A stretch of DNA of 52,681 nucleotides from Chitinophagales bacterium (GTDB lineage Bacteria > Bacteroidota > Bacteroidia > Chitinophagales > Chitinophagaceae). Below, one piece after another: positions 40,615 to 49,294 of this stretch. The stretch's first letter is position 1; the number at the start of each line of letters is the position of its first letter. Both the position numbers and the translations under genes were made by a program. The stretch covers positions 1-52,681 of the forward strand of contig JAATGJ010000140.1 of assembly GCA_015654695.1 (NCBI GenBank), read 5' to 3'. The notes under the pieces were generated by a model. It had not been told where the DNA came from and did no database searches. It saw only the letters and a program-made list of their open reading frames with translations.

Positions 40615-40662
40615 TTATGTCAGGAAGTCAGATTTGTCTATTACGAATAGGGGTAATTGTGT

Positions 40663-41508
40663 TTAATCCCTTGTAACTGTTCCCGTAATATACCCATAGG
40701 GTTCATCAGTAGCGATAAAGATCTCATTACTGTGCTCCATACCGAACGGTTCCAGGTTGGCTGGAATATGATGTTTGTTGGGCATCTTTAATGTAATTTC
40801 TTTTACTTCTTTAAACGAATTGAGTACATCTTCTCCCATAGCATACAAAGTATGCTGTACCGATAAGCTCTTGTGTGCAGAAAATGTTTTGAGCAGGCAG
40901 GCCCTTATGCTATTATATAAAACTGTGAAATCAACAGCAGTGGAAGCATAATCCCATTCTATTTCACAAAAGGTACTGAAAATGCGGTCATTCGTTTCTT
41001 TCAGCGTGGTATATTGGTCCCTGATATAGTCAACAAAAGCGGAATCGGTTGTTTTTAATATCAGCAGGTCTTTTATACCTGATGTAACAGAGGTAGTAGT
41101 ATTGGTTTGTGTAATAGTAGTACGATGTTTTTCGCTGCCGCCATTGATGAATGAATGGGCATGAGCTATCTCGTCAATAATCATCCGTTGCCAGCAAAAC
41201 TCAATGATCTCAACTTTTGTTTGGGTTACCTGCGGGTTGTTGGATTGAAAATGTTGCGACAGCGCCAGGCCGAATGCTTCGATGGAGGAAGTGAAATGTT
41301 CTTTAGCCAGCGCATAGACTGTATTCTTTTGGGTATCGGTCGGAAGTATCCTGGTATTATCTCCGGTGGTGTGTGCTGTTTCAAAATCGCCTTCAAGAGA
41401 AACGTTCACTGATATTTGCCTGAACTCATGAAGATTGCCGTGACGGATGATTTTTGAAAGATTTACAGCATTTTTTCCGTAAGCATTCAGGCCAAGTTTG
41501 ATTCCCAT
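40663..41508 (-). CDS. pucL: urate oxidase (uricase)
   Basis: A 281-residue uricase, close to the usual 280-300. I chose the ATG at 41508; the longer open frame to 42186 runs into the divergent allantoinase gene. The enzyme oxidises urate to 5-hydroxyisourate without a cofactor. Visible landmarks are GLNAYGKNAVNLSKIIRHGN (catalytic Lys), HTTGDNTRILPTDTQKNTVY (catalytic Thr), AHSFINGG with the third active-site residue His, and the C-terminal MPNKHHIPANLEPFG motif. It is divergent from allantoinase, with 163 bp between the starts, so a shared control region is likely. Confidence 0.93.
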   Translation of the reverse strand: MGIKLGLNAYGKNAVNLSKIIRHGNLHEFRQISVNVSLEGDFETAHTTGDNTRILPTDTQKNTVYALAKEHFTSSIEAFGLALSQHFQSNNPQVTQTKVEIIEFCWQRMIIDEIAHAHSFINGGSEKHRTTITQTNTTTSVTSGIKDLLILKTTDSAFVDYIRDQYTTLKETNDRIFSTFCEIEWDYASTAVDFTVLYNSIRACLLKTFSAHKSLSVQHTLYAMGEDVLNSFKEVKEITLKMPNKHHIPANLEPFGMEHSNEIFIATDEPYGYITGTVTRD

Positions 41509-41671
41509 AATATAATAATTGAAAGGGCAAAGTAAAAAATAGTTTTCTATTTTTATGTGAATGCGGCTAATTACACGGATGGCACAGCCTGTCCCGCATA
41601 GGGCGGGAAATGAAGATGTATTGATTTCGTGTTTATGAGTGTTCATACGTGGCCACAATAATATCTTCAAT
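41509..41671. promoter_or_regulatory. divergent promoter region for purine catabolism
   Basis: 163 bp between the divergent uricase and allantoinase starts. A TTACTTTG sequence (near 41527-41534 on the minus strand) is one mismatch from the Bacteroidota -7 consensus TAnnTTTG. This spacer is the natural site for coordinated control, but I see no clean operator palindrome. Confidence 0.35.
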
Positions 41672-43006
41672 ATGCCTGACGCTGCTATAATTAGTGATCG
41701 TGTTATTACACCGGCTGGTACGGTAAAGGGGGCTGTACTAATTAAAGACGGAAAGATCGCAGATATAGTATCCAAATTACCGGAAGGGGATTTTCCAGTA
41801 ACGGATGTCGGGGATAAAATACTAATGCCGGGAGTTATTGATCCGCATGTACACATCAATGAGCCGGGCAGAACAGACTGGGAAGGATTTGATACAGCAA
41901 CCAAAGCAGCGATAGCCGGTGGCATCACAACATTGGTGGATATGCCGCTCAACTCCTCACCTGTAACAACAACAGCAAAAGCCCTTGATGAAAAGATAAA
42001 AGCGACGGTCGGACAATTGCATACAAACTGCGGATTCTGGGGAGGTGTTGTTCCGGGAAATGAAAAAGAAATAGAACCATTAATTGAAAAAGGTGTGCCG
42101 GGCTTTAAAGCATTTCTTACCCATTCAGGGATAGATGAATTTCCGAATGTGACTGAAGAAGATCTGAGAAAAGTAATGCCCATCATTGCAAAATATGGTT
42201 TGCCTTTGTTGGTTCACTGTGAACTCAGTAGTGAAGTCAGAAATCAGGGGTCAGCAGCCGGAACATCCTATCAGCAATATCTAGCCTCACGACCTAAACG
42301 ATGGGAAGATGATGCCATCGCATTAATGATACGGTTGTGTGAGGAATTCAATTGTCACGTACATATCGTTCATCTATCATCGGCAGATTCCATTGAACCA
42401 ATTGCAAGGGCCAGGCAGAAAGGATTGCAGTTAACAGCGGAGACAGGGCAACATTATTTATATTTTAATGCAGAAGAAATCAAAGATGTTCAAACACAAT
42501 TCAAATGCGCCCCGCCGATACGGGAAAAAGAAAATAATGAAAAATTGTGGCAGGCGTTGAAAGATGGTATCATTGACTTTGTTGCTACGGATCATTCACC
42601 TGCTCCTCCCGAAATGAAAGAACTGGCAAGTGGTGATTTTATGAAAGCCTGGGGAGGTATATCCTCCATCCAGTTTGCTTTGCCTGTATTGTGGACGGCC
42701 GCTAAAAAACACAATTGCAGTTTAAGTGATGTGGCGAAATGGTTGTGTGAGAAACCTGCTGTAGTAGCCGGCATACAAAACTCAAAAGGGAAAATCCAAA
42801 AAGGATACGATGCTGACCTGGTAGTATGGGATGCTGATAATACGTTTGCAGTCAAAGAACATATGATTCAGCATAAACATAAAATAACACCTTACCTTGA
42901 CCAGGAACTGTATGGAGTCGTGGCGCAAACATGGCTGGCCGGTGAAAAGGTTTTTGATGACGGAAAGTTTCTACATTTGAACAAAGGAAAAATAGTACTT
43001 CATTAG
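41672..43006 (+). CDS. allB: allantoinase
   Basis: A 444-residue amidohydrolase (dihydroorotase-like) that opens allantoin to allantoate. It carries the two-metal site: GVIDPHVHINEPGRTDWEGF (HxH), carbamylated Lys in VPGFKAFLTHSG, LPLLVHCELSSEVR and VHIVHLSSADS with the metal His, and VATDHSPAP with the catalytic Asp. The last ~60 residues fit the amidohydrolase tail (GYDADLVVWDADNTFAVKEH, then LDQELYGVVAQTWLAGEKVF). I start at the ATG at 41672 (a GTG at 41639 is in frame). It is followed after 5 bp by allantoicase. Confidence 0.95.
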   Translation: MPDAAIISDRVITPAGTVKGAVLIKDGKIADIVSKLPEGDFPVTDVGDKILMPGVIDPHVHINEPGRTDWEGFDTATKAAIAGGITTLVDMPLNSSPVTTTAKALDEKIKATVGQLHTNCGFWGGVVPGNEKEIEPLIEKGVPGFKAFLTHSGIDEFPNVTEEDLRKVMPIIAKYGLPLLVHCELSSEVRNQGSAAGTSYQQYLASRPKRWEDDAIALMIRLCEEFNCHVHIVHLSSADSIEPIARARQKGLQLTAETGQHYLYFNAEEIKDVQTQFKCAPPIREKENNEKLWQALKDGIIDFVATDHSPAPPEMKELASGDFMKAWGGISSIQFALPVLWTAAKKHNCSLSDVAKWLCEKPAVVAGIQNSKGKIQKGYDADLVVWDADNTFAVKEHMIQHKHKITPYLDQELYGVVAQTWLAGEKVFDDGKFLHLNKGKIVLH

Positions 43007-43011
43007 TAATT

Positions 43012-44025
43012 ATGTCAGCACCCGCATTTGCACATCTTACAGACCTTGCCGCCGAACGATTAGGAGGTAAAGCATTGTTATGTACCGACGATTTTTTTGC
43101 GGAAAAGGAAAACCTGCTGAAACCGGGTCGTGGAATTTTTATTGCTGATAAATATACTGACCGTGGCAAATGGATGGATGGATGGGAAAGCCGCAGGAAA
43201 AGAACTCCGGGGCATGACTGGTGCATCATTCAATTAGCAACTTCCGGAAAGATCTATGGCGTGGACATAGATACCAATCATTTCCTGGGCAATCATCCGC
43301 CCCATGCTTCCGTTGAAGCGGCAAGCATTCCGTCAACAGGTAATATTGACTTTGATAAAATACAATGGAAAGAGATACTTCCGAAATCATCCTTGCAGGC
43401 AGGCTCACAAAATTTTTATGAAATAAATGATCATACTGTTTACACGCATTTAAAATTGCATATTTACCCCGATGGCGGCGTAGCAAGATTGAAAGTATAT
43501 GGAGAAGTGTTTAAAGACTGGAGCACCTTTGACGCCAATGAAACAGTTAACCTGGCTGCTGCGGTGAATGGAGCGAAATCCATTTTGTGTAATGATATGT
43601 TTTTTTCCCACATGAATAACCTCATCATGCCGGGCAGGGGCGTGAATATGGGTGATGGATGGGAAACAAAACGCAATCGCACTACCGGAAATAAGGATTG
43701 GGTGATTGTGAGGCTGGCGCATAAAGGAACCATTGAAAAGATACTGGTAGATACCTGTCATTTCAAAGGAAATTATCCGGATAGCTGTTTAATAGAAGGA
43801 TGTAACATTCCTATAGAAGAAGAAAATAAACTAAATACGGATTCAATCAACCCTGTAGTTATAGGGTGGGAGACGATCCTGCCACAATCAAAACTAAGCG
43901 CGGACTACGAGCATTTTTTCGAAAAGGAAATCATAAGTAAAAACGCATTCACGCATGTTCGCCTGACTATTTTTCCTGATGGGGGTGTAAGCAGGATGCG
44001 ATTATGGGGGAAAATAGAACGCTGA
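43012..44025 (+). CDS. alc: allantoicase
   Basis: A 337-residue allantoicase that splits allantoate into ureidoglycolate and urea. It shows the family's internal duplication: GGKALLCTDDFFAEKENLLK, WMDGWESRRKRTPGHDWCII and VDIDTNHFLGNHP in the first half mirror AKSILCNDMFFSHMNNLIMP, MGDGWETKRNRTTGNKDWVI and VDTCHFKGNYPDS in the second. Both halves end with a Y/F-P-D-GG-V-(A/S)-R-(L/M)-(K/R) strand (IYPDGGVARLKVYGE, IFPDGGVSRMRLWGK). The gene starts 5 bp after allantoinase and is in the same operon. Confidence 0.95.
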   Translation: MSAPAFAHLTDLAAERLGGKALLCTDDFFAEKENLLKPGRGIFIADKYTDRGKWMDGWESRRKRTPGHDWCIIQLATSGKIYGVDIDTNHFLGNHPPHASVEAASIPSTGNIDFDKIQWKEILPKSSLQAGSQNFYEINDHTVYTHLKLHIYPDGGVARLKVYGEVFKDWSTFDANETVNLAAAVNGAKSILCNDMFFSHMNNLIMPGRGVNMGDGWETKRNRTTGNKDWVIVRLAHKGTIEKILVDTCHFKGNYPDSCLIEGCNIPIEEENKLNTDSINPVVIGWETILPQSKLSADYEHFFEKEIISKNAFTHVRLTIFPDGGVSRMRLWGKIER

Positions 44026-44055
44026 TTTTTATGATGACGATGATTGAATAAGATT

Positions 44056-44457
44056 ATGGCAGATAATTATAAGCATTCAGACATTACAGCATTAATCATC
44101 AAGGCTTATTATAATGTTTACAACCAGCTGGGCTATGGTTTTCTTGAAAAGGTTTACGAAAATGCTTTATTAATTGAGTTGGGAAAGTTTAATTTAGAAT
44201 GTATAGCACAAAGTCCAATAGAAGTTTTTTATGATAACTTAAAAGTTGGGTTCTATGTTGCTGATGTAATAGTAAATAACTGTGTTATTATAGAGGTGAA
44301 GGCCGCAGAAGGGCTTCGTGAAGAACATGAAGCACAATTAACGAACTATCTTCGTGCTACTGATATTGAAGTGGGTATTCTTCTGAATTTTGGTAAAAAG
44401 GCAGAATTTAAAAGAAAAGTATTTTCTGAAGAATATAAGAATCCTAAAAAATCTTAA
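44056..44457 (+). CDS. GxxExxY protein (PD-(D/E)XK nuclease-like)
   Basis: A 133-residue GxxExxY family protein from the ATG at 44056 (a TTG at 44044 is in frame). The defining segment is YNQLGYGFLEKVYENAL (G-x-x-E-x-x-Y). A PD-(D/E)XK nuclease-like core follows, with NCVIIEVKAAEGLREEHEAQ (the E-x-K part), a Q-L-x-x-Y-L-R helix and VGILLNFGKKAEFKR. Their molecular role is unsettled. Here it sits in the middle of the purine operon, between allantoicase and OHCU decarboxylase, with no metabolic reason, so it may be an inserted gene. Confidence 0.85.
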   Translation: MADNYKHSDITALIIKAYYNVYNQLGYGFLEKVYENALLIELGKFNLECIAQSPIEVFYDNLKVGFYVADVIVNNCVIIEVKAAEGLREEHEAQLTNYLRATDIEVGILLNFGKKAEFKRKVFSEEYKNPKKS

Positions 44458-44491
44458 TCATCATAATAATCTGTGTTCGGTATAATTTCAG

Positions 44492-44995
44492 ATGACATTA
44501 CACGAATTAAATACCATCTCTAAACAACAGCTTATGGAAGAGCTGGCCAAATGTTGTGGCTCTTCCGCGTGGGTGAATAATATGTTGCCTTTTTTCCCGG
44601 CGGACGACATGGTAGAAATATTGGAAGATGCGGAAGAACAATGGTGGAAATGCAGCGAAGTGGATTGGAAAGAAGCGTTTGCCCATCATCCAAAGATCGG
44701 CGATGTGGAATCATTGAAAAAGAAATTTGCTGCTACAGCACTATGGGCATCAGGAGAACAAAGTGGCGTTAATACAGCATCACAGCAAACTATTGAAGCA
44801 TTAGCCGAAGGCAACCGGGACTATGAAAAGAAATTTGGGTATATCTTTATTGTCTGCGCTACAGGAAAATCAGCGGATGAAATGCTGGAGATATTACAGT
44901 CACGTTTACCCAACAGCCCTGAGGATGAAATTCAGATTGCAGCAGACGAGCAAAACAAGATTACTAAACTTCGTATTGAAAAATTACTGGAATGA
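44492..44995 (+). CDS. uraD: OHCU decarboxylase
   Basis: A 167-residue 2-oxo-4-hydroxy-4-carboxy-5-ureidoimidazoline decarboxylase, giving (S)-allantoin. Landmarks are the helical N-terminus (LHELNTISKQQLMEELAKCC), EDAEEQWWKCSEVDWKEAFA, AHHPKIGDVESLKKKF with the catalytic His of the HPxIGD motif, and NRDYEKKFGYIFIVCATGKS. It overlaps HIU hydrolase by 4 bp (ATGA). Confidence 0.94.
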   Translation: MTLHELNTISKQQLMEELAKCCGSSAWVNNMLPFFPADDMVEILEDAEEQWWKCSEVDWKEAFAHHPKIGDVESLKKKFAATALWASGEQSGVNTASQQTIEALAEGNRDYEKKFGYIFIVCATGKSADEMLEILQSRLPNSPEDEIQIAADEQNKITKLRIEKLLE

Positions 44996-45330
44996 GTCAG
45001 CTTACTACACATATCCTCGATACCACTAAAGGCAAACCTGCACCGGGTATCCATATTATTTTATACAATCATAAGAAAGAAGAATGGATAGAAATAACGA
45101 AAGGCGTTACCAACAGTGATGGGCGGATACCGGATTTATTGAAAAAAGGGGTAGTGATGGAGCTGGGAATGTATAAACTCCGGTTTGAAACACAGGGTTA
45201 TTTTTCCAAACAATCCATTCAAACGTTTTACCCTTTTGTTGAAATTACCTTCCAGGTCACCACGGAAGAGCATTATCATGTTCCATTATTGCTAACCCCG
45301 TTTGGGTACTCTACTTATAGGGGATCATAA
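44992..45330 (+). CDS. uraH: 5-hydroxyisourate hydrolase
   Basis: A 112-residue transthyretin-like HIU hydrolase. Start LTTHILDTTKGKPAPGIHI holds the catalytic His (THILD), GVTNSDGRIPDLL follows, and the C-terminus is the diagnostic YRGS. It acts on 5-hydroxyisourate, the product of uricase. The 4-bp overlap with OHCU decarboxylase, the next enzyme in the pathway, links their dosage. Confidence 0.95.
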   Translation: MSQLTTHILDTTKGKPAPGIHIILYNHKKEEWIEITKGVTNSDGRIPDLLKKGVVMELGMYKLRFETQGYFSKQSIQTFYPFVEITFQVTTEEHYHVPLLLTPFGYSTYRGS

Positions 45331-45406
45331 AATCACTGAAGTGCAAAGAAGCAGTCATGTTATGATTTTCGCTTCTCATCAACGCGGTCAAAGAATTCGT
45401 TCAGAT

Positions 45407-45414
45407 TAAATTTG
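45407..45414 (+). promoter_or_regulatory. TAnnTTTG box before the DUF6986 gene
   Basis: TAAATTTG matches the Bacteroidota -7 consensus exactly and ends 6 bp before the ATG at 45421, which would give a nearly leaderless mRNA. No -33 TTTG sits at the usual distance. A second exact copy precedes the gene at 46981. Confidence 0.4.
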
Positions 45415-45420
45415 CTAACT

Positions 45421-46854
45421 ATGAATTTCTCTATTCCTGATAATGAAAAAGAAACCTTACTCAGTTCCTTAAAGATCGCCAATCTTACTTTTCAGCAAAA
45501 CTATCCCGGCGATAAACCTGATCGTCAGCCCGTGCATACTGTTTATGGTGGCGCCAACCTGTTCAAGTCTGACACCTGCATTAAGATGGGACATGTTGCC
45601 CTTAAAAGCCTGCAGACCTATGCCCCGAATTTTGTTATACTGGCAGATGTGCTTCAGTTAAATGGATTTCTTGATCTTCCTTCCTCTGATAAGAAAATAG
45701 AAAAACTGGTAAAAAAAATGGACAGGATGAGTGAAAAGGAAAGAAGAGCTGATCCCGCCTGGCTGCCTTATTCCATATATAATAAAATCAGCAAGAAACT
45801 AAAATCAGAAGCGGTAGAAGATTTCCGGATTGACTTTGAAGATGGCTTTGGCAATCGTCCTGATGAGGAAGAAGATGCAACAGCCATGAATGCAGCGAAT
45901 GAACTGGCAAAAGGAATGAAGAATAAAACGATTTCTCCTTTTATTGGAATAAGAATAAAACCATTTACCGAAGACCTGAAAACCCGTGGTGTAAGAACAC
46001 TGGATATTTTTCTGACAACATTATTAGAAAAAACAAAAGGCAAACTTCCGGAGAACTTTGTTGTGATGCTGCCCAAGGTAACTATACCCGAACAGGTAAT
46101 AACATTGGTTCGCTTATTCGAGATCATTGAAAAGAAAAATAACCTGGCTCCCGGTACATTGAAAATGGAAACAATGGTGGAAGCTACACAGATCATCATG
46201 GATGAGGAAGGCCGCAATCCATTGATGCGCATTATACGGGCTGGTGAGGGTAGATTGATTGCGGCACATTTCGGTACTTATGATTATACTGCCTCATGCG
46301 GCATCACAGCGAAATATCAAACCATGGATCACCCGGTATGTGACTTTGCCCATCACATGACCAAAGTAGCATTAGGCGGAACAGGAATATTTTTATCGGA
46401 TGGCGCTACTAACGTAATGCCCGTCGCGCCTAACCGTGGAGAGAAGTTATCAAAAGAGAAATTAAAGGAGAACATGGAGTCGGTACACAATGCCTGGCGT
46501 ATTGGCTACAGTCATACCATGCATTCACTTATCAATGGTTTTTACCAGGGATGGGATCTGAATCCCGCACAATTGCCAATGCGGTATGCGGCTACCTACA
46601 ATTTCTTTTTAAGCAGTTATGATGATGCGTTGTTCCGGTTGAAGACATTTGTGGAAAGAGCGGCGATTTCTACACTCACGGGAGATATATTTGATGATGC
46701 GGCTACGGGACAAGGCTTGCTTAACTTCTTTTTAAAAGCATTGAATTGCGGGGCCATTACAGAAAAAGAGGCATTGGCTACCGGCTTAACATTAGATGAA
46801 ATACGCAGCCGGAGCTTTTATAAAATTTTGCAGGGAAGAAGAGGTAAGAAATAG
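45421..46854 (+). CDS. DUF6986 aldolase/citrate lyase-like protein
   Basis: A 477-residue protein of the HpcH/HpaI aldolase/citrate lyase superfamily, DUF6986 group, from the ATG at 45421 (a TTG at 45412 is in frame). The core resembles malate synthase-type PEP-utilising TIM barrels: EDFRIDFEDGFGNRPDEEED with metal acids, FIGIRIKPFTEDLKTRGVRT, KMETMVEATQIIM with the catalytic Glu, RLIAAHFGTYDYTASCGITA and NVMPVAPNRGEKLSKEKL. The fold suggests condensation or cleavage of a short 2-oxo acid. It follows HIU hydrolase in the urate locus, so glyoxylate released from ureidoglycolate is the favoured substrate (inference). No other ureidoglycolate enzyme is seen here. Confidence 0.82.
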   Translation: MNFSIPDNEKETLLSSLKIANLTFQQNYPGDKPDRQPVHTVYGGANLFKSDTCIKMGHVALKSLQTYAPNFVILADVLQLNGFLDLPSSDKKIEKLVKKMDRMSEKERRADPAWLPYSIYNKISKKLKSEAVEDFRIDFEDGFGNRPDEEEDATAMNAANELAKGMKNKTISPFIGIRIKPFTEDLKTRGVRTLDIFLTTLLEKTKGKLPENFVVMLPKVTIPEQVITLVRLFEIIEKKNNLAPGTLKMETMVEATQIIMDEEGRNPLMRIIRAGEGRLIAAHFGTYDYTASCGITAKYQTMDHPVCDFAHHMTKVALGGTGIFLSDGATNVMPVAPNRGEKLSKEKLKENMESVHNAWRIGYSHTMHSLINGFYQGWDLNPAQLPMRYAATYNFFLSSYDDALFRLKTFVERAAISTLTGDIFDDAATGQGLLNFFLKALNCGAITEKEALATGLTLDEIRSRSFYKILQGRRGKK

Positions 46855-46953
46855 CTATGAGCCGGTAGTGACTAGCTGCGAGGTTTTAATTCGTAGCAGG
46901 TTACGCAGAGCTCGTGGTTCAAAGCTTGCAACCTGAAGCTGTTCCTTATTGTT

Positions 46954-46961
46954 TAAATTTG
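46954..46961 (+). promoter_or_regulatory. TAnnTTTG box before the saccharopine-dehydrogenase-like gene
   Basis: TAAATTTG matches the Bacteroidota -7 consensus exactly and ends 19 bp before the ATG at 46981. The nearest TTG (46926-46928) is about 25 bp upstream, slightly too far for a standard -33 element. Confidence 0.45.
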
Positions 46962-46980
46962 CCAACTAAACTTTTCTCAC

Positions 46981-48102
46981 ATGACGATTGCTGTATTAGG
47001 CGCCGGTCTGGTAGGCCGTGCTATTGCGCTGGATCTTGCTAAAGAGCATGATGTTACCTCTTTTGATCTCAGTAAAGAAAATCTCACTGTATTACAGGAA
47101 AGAAACACGGGTTTACAAACAGCCGCCGCTGATCTTTCTGATTACAAAAGTTATGATGACTTGTTAAAGCCATTTGACATAGTGGTGACGGCCGTTCCCG
47201 GTTTCATGGGATATAAAACACTGGAAGCAGTTATCAATGCAGGGAAGAATGTCGTGGATATTTCTTTTTTTCCTGAGGATGCTTTGCAGTTAGATAAACT
47301 GGCTAAAGAAAAGAATGTAACAGTTATTACTGATTGCGGAGTAGCACCGGGTGTCAGCAACTTTATCATTGGCCGCTATAATGAAGAAATGAAAATAACC
47401 TCATTCGAATGTTATGTAGGAGGATTGCCGAAAGAAAGAAAACCTCCGTTTCAGTATAAAGCGCCGTTTTCTCCTGTGGATGTGATACAGGAATATATCC
47501 GGCCTGCCAGACTGGTGGAAGATGGAAAGATCGTTACCAGGCCCGCATTGAGTGAAAGGGAGATGATGCCGTTTGATGAAGTGGGTGAATTGGAGGCATT
47601 CAATACAGACGGGCTTCGTTCACTGATCTTCACCATGAGCCATATTCCTGATATGAAAGAAAAGACTTTGCGTTATCCCGGGCATATTGATTTGATCATC
47701 GCATTAAAGCAGTCGGGTTTTTTTGATACAACTCCGCTCCGCATAGGTGATATTGACATAACCCCGCTTGAGTTCACATCAAGGCTGTTAGTCAACGAAT
47801 GGAAGCCTGGCCCTGAGGAAGAAGAATTTACTGTAATGAAAGTGATCATAAAAGGCGGGAATAAAACAGTGGAATATACTATGCTTGACCATTATGATGC
47901 AATCACAAAAACTTCTTCTATGGCCCGGACAACGGGTTATACCTGTACAGCTGCGGTGAATCTTATTGCAAAAGGACTATTCAATGAGAAAGGAGTTTTT
48001 CCACCTGAACTGGTGGGTAAGTATAAAAACTGTTTTGAATTTGTAATGAAGTATTTAGAAGAGAGAAAGGTAAACTGGAAAATGAGTGAACGGGGTGATT
48101 AA
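46981..48102 (+). CDS. saccharopine dehydrogenase family protein
   Basis: A 373-residue NAD(P)-binding protein of the saccharopine dehydrogenase/lysine 6-dehydrogenase type. The N-terminal Rossmann fold has IAVLGAGLVGRAIALDLAKE, followed by FDIVVTAVPGFMGYKTLEAV, VVDISFFPEDALQL and ITDCGVAPGVSNFIIGRY. The C-terminal catalytic domain has PPFQYKAPFSPVDVIQEYIR, then MARTTGYTCTAAVNLIAKG. The substrate is not clear. It is co-oriented with the purine genes and preceded by its own -7-like box, so it may be a separate unit. Confidence 0.88.
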   Translation: MTIAVLGAGLVGRAIALDLAKEHDVTSFDLSKENLTVLQERNTGLQTAAADLSDYKSYDDLLKPFDIVVTAVPGFMGYKTLEAVINAGKNVVDISFFPEDALQLDKLAKEKNVTVITDCGVAPGVSNFIIGRYNEEMKITSFECYVGGLPKERKPPFQYKAPFSPVDVIQEYIRPARLVEDGKIVTRPALSEREMMPFDEVGELEAFNTDGLRSLIFTMSHIPDMKEKTLRYPGHIDLIIALKQSGFFDTTPLRIGDIDITPLEFTSRLLVNEWKPGPEEEEFTVMKVIIKGGNKTVEYTMLDHYDAITKTSSMARTTGYTCTAAVNLIAKGLFNEKGVFPPELVGKYKNCFEFVMKYLEERKVNWKMSERGD

Positions 48103-48181
48103 AAAAATGTGCTGAATAAGCCCGAATTTTTTTAAATTACATAGCCTGCACTTCTTTATTGTTCAATAAATTTCAACGATT

Positions 48182-49294
48182 ATGAAAAAGCTGTATTACT
48201 TCGCTGCCGCTTGTGCCGCTTTTATTTTACTGATCGCCGCCAACCGGTCAACTAATCATCCTTATGGTTTGAAGACAGGAACACCATCTGTACAATCCAT
48301 CAGCGCTTTGGCATTTGGGCCAGATGGAATACTTTTCATTGGTGATTCCAAATCGGCTACTGTTTTTGCCATTGATACCAAAGACAAAAGCGTGGTGGAG
48401 AAAGCCACTGCTGTAGAGATCAAAAACATTGATCAGAAGATAGCAGCCATATTAGGTACGGAGGCGAAAAATATCCGGATACAGGACATTGCTGTCAATC
48501 CGCTGTCAAAAAAAATATACTGCGCCGTACAAAGCAGTGATGGCACTCCTCTGCTGTTCACATTAGAAGGAGATAAAATACAGGTAGTAAGTTTGAAAGA
48601 GATCGCATTCAGTAATATTTCCATAGCCAATGTTCCCGGTGAAGAGGCTAAAGACAGGGGTGGCCGTCCTTTGCGTGAGCAGTCCATCTCTGATCTGGCT
48701 TATGCTGATGGTAGTGTTTTATTAAGTGGCCTTTCTAACCAGGAGTTCGGCTCTACGTTCAGAAAAATTACTTTTCCTTTTACAGATAAACAGGAACAGG
48801 CTTCACTGGAGATCTATCATGCCGCCCATGGTAAGTATGAGACCAATTCGCCAATACGGACTTTTACAACAGGGGAACTGAATGGTAAAAAATACCTTAT
48901 AGCCAGTTATACCTGTACACCTTTAGTGTTGTTCCCGCTGGATGAATTGAAACCAGGCAAGCATGTAAAAGGAAGAACGGTTGCTGAGTTTGGCGCCGGT
49001 AATTCACCTATTGATATGGTGACCTTGAAAAAAGACGGCAACTCTTATCTTTTCATGGCAAATTCCAACCGGCCCGTGATGCGCATAAATTATAAGAATA
49101 TTGAAACGTATGAAGGCACCCTGACAGAGCCTGTAAAAGAAAGTTATGCGACAGCCGGTGTGAATTTTGTAACGCTGCCTACGGTGAATGTATTACAAAT
49201 GGACAAGCTGGATGAAACCCAGGTAGTGGTGTTGCAACGCAGGGCAAATGGTGACCTTGATCTCTGGACCGCAAGGGGAGACAGGTGGATGTAA
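48182..49294 (+). CDS. secreted protein, beta-propeller-like
   Basis: A 370-residue secreted protein (signal MKKLYYFAAACAAFILLIAA). Repeats resembling beta-propeller blades are visible: ISALAFGPDGILFIGDSKSA, IRIQDIAVNPLSKKIYCAVQ, ISDLAYADGSVLLSGLSNQE and YLIASYTCTPLVLFPLDELK. This suggests a periplasmic or surface binding protein, with no catalytic motif recognised. Its stop overlaps the next start (TAATG), so the two genes are translationally coupled. Confidence 0.78.
   Translation: MKKLYYFAAACAAFILLIAANRSTNHPYGLKTGTPSVQSISALAFGPDGILFIGDSKSATVFAIDTKDKSVVEKATAVEIKNIDQKIAAILGTEAKNIRIQDIAVNPLSKKIYCAVQSSDGTPLLFTLEGDKIQVVSLKEIAFSNISIANVPGEEAKDRGGRPLREQSISDLAYADGSVLLSGLSNQEFGSTFRKITFPFTDKQEQASLEIYHAAHGKYETNSPIRTFTTGELNGKKYLIASYTCTPLVLFPLDELKPGKHVKGRTVAEFGAGNSPIDMVTLKKDGNSYLFMANSNRPVMRINYKNIETYEGTLTEPVKESYATAGVNFVTLPTVNVLQMDKLDETQVVVLQRRANGDLDLWTARGDRWM

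Noticed and set aside
40663-42186. Long uricase frame starting at 42186
   Set aside because: The N-terminal part overlaps the allantoinase gene on the opposite strand and does not look like uricase. The ATG at 41508 gives a normal-length enzyme.
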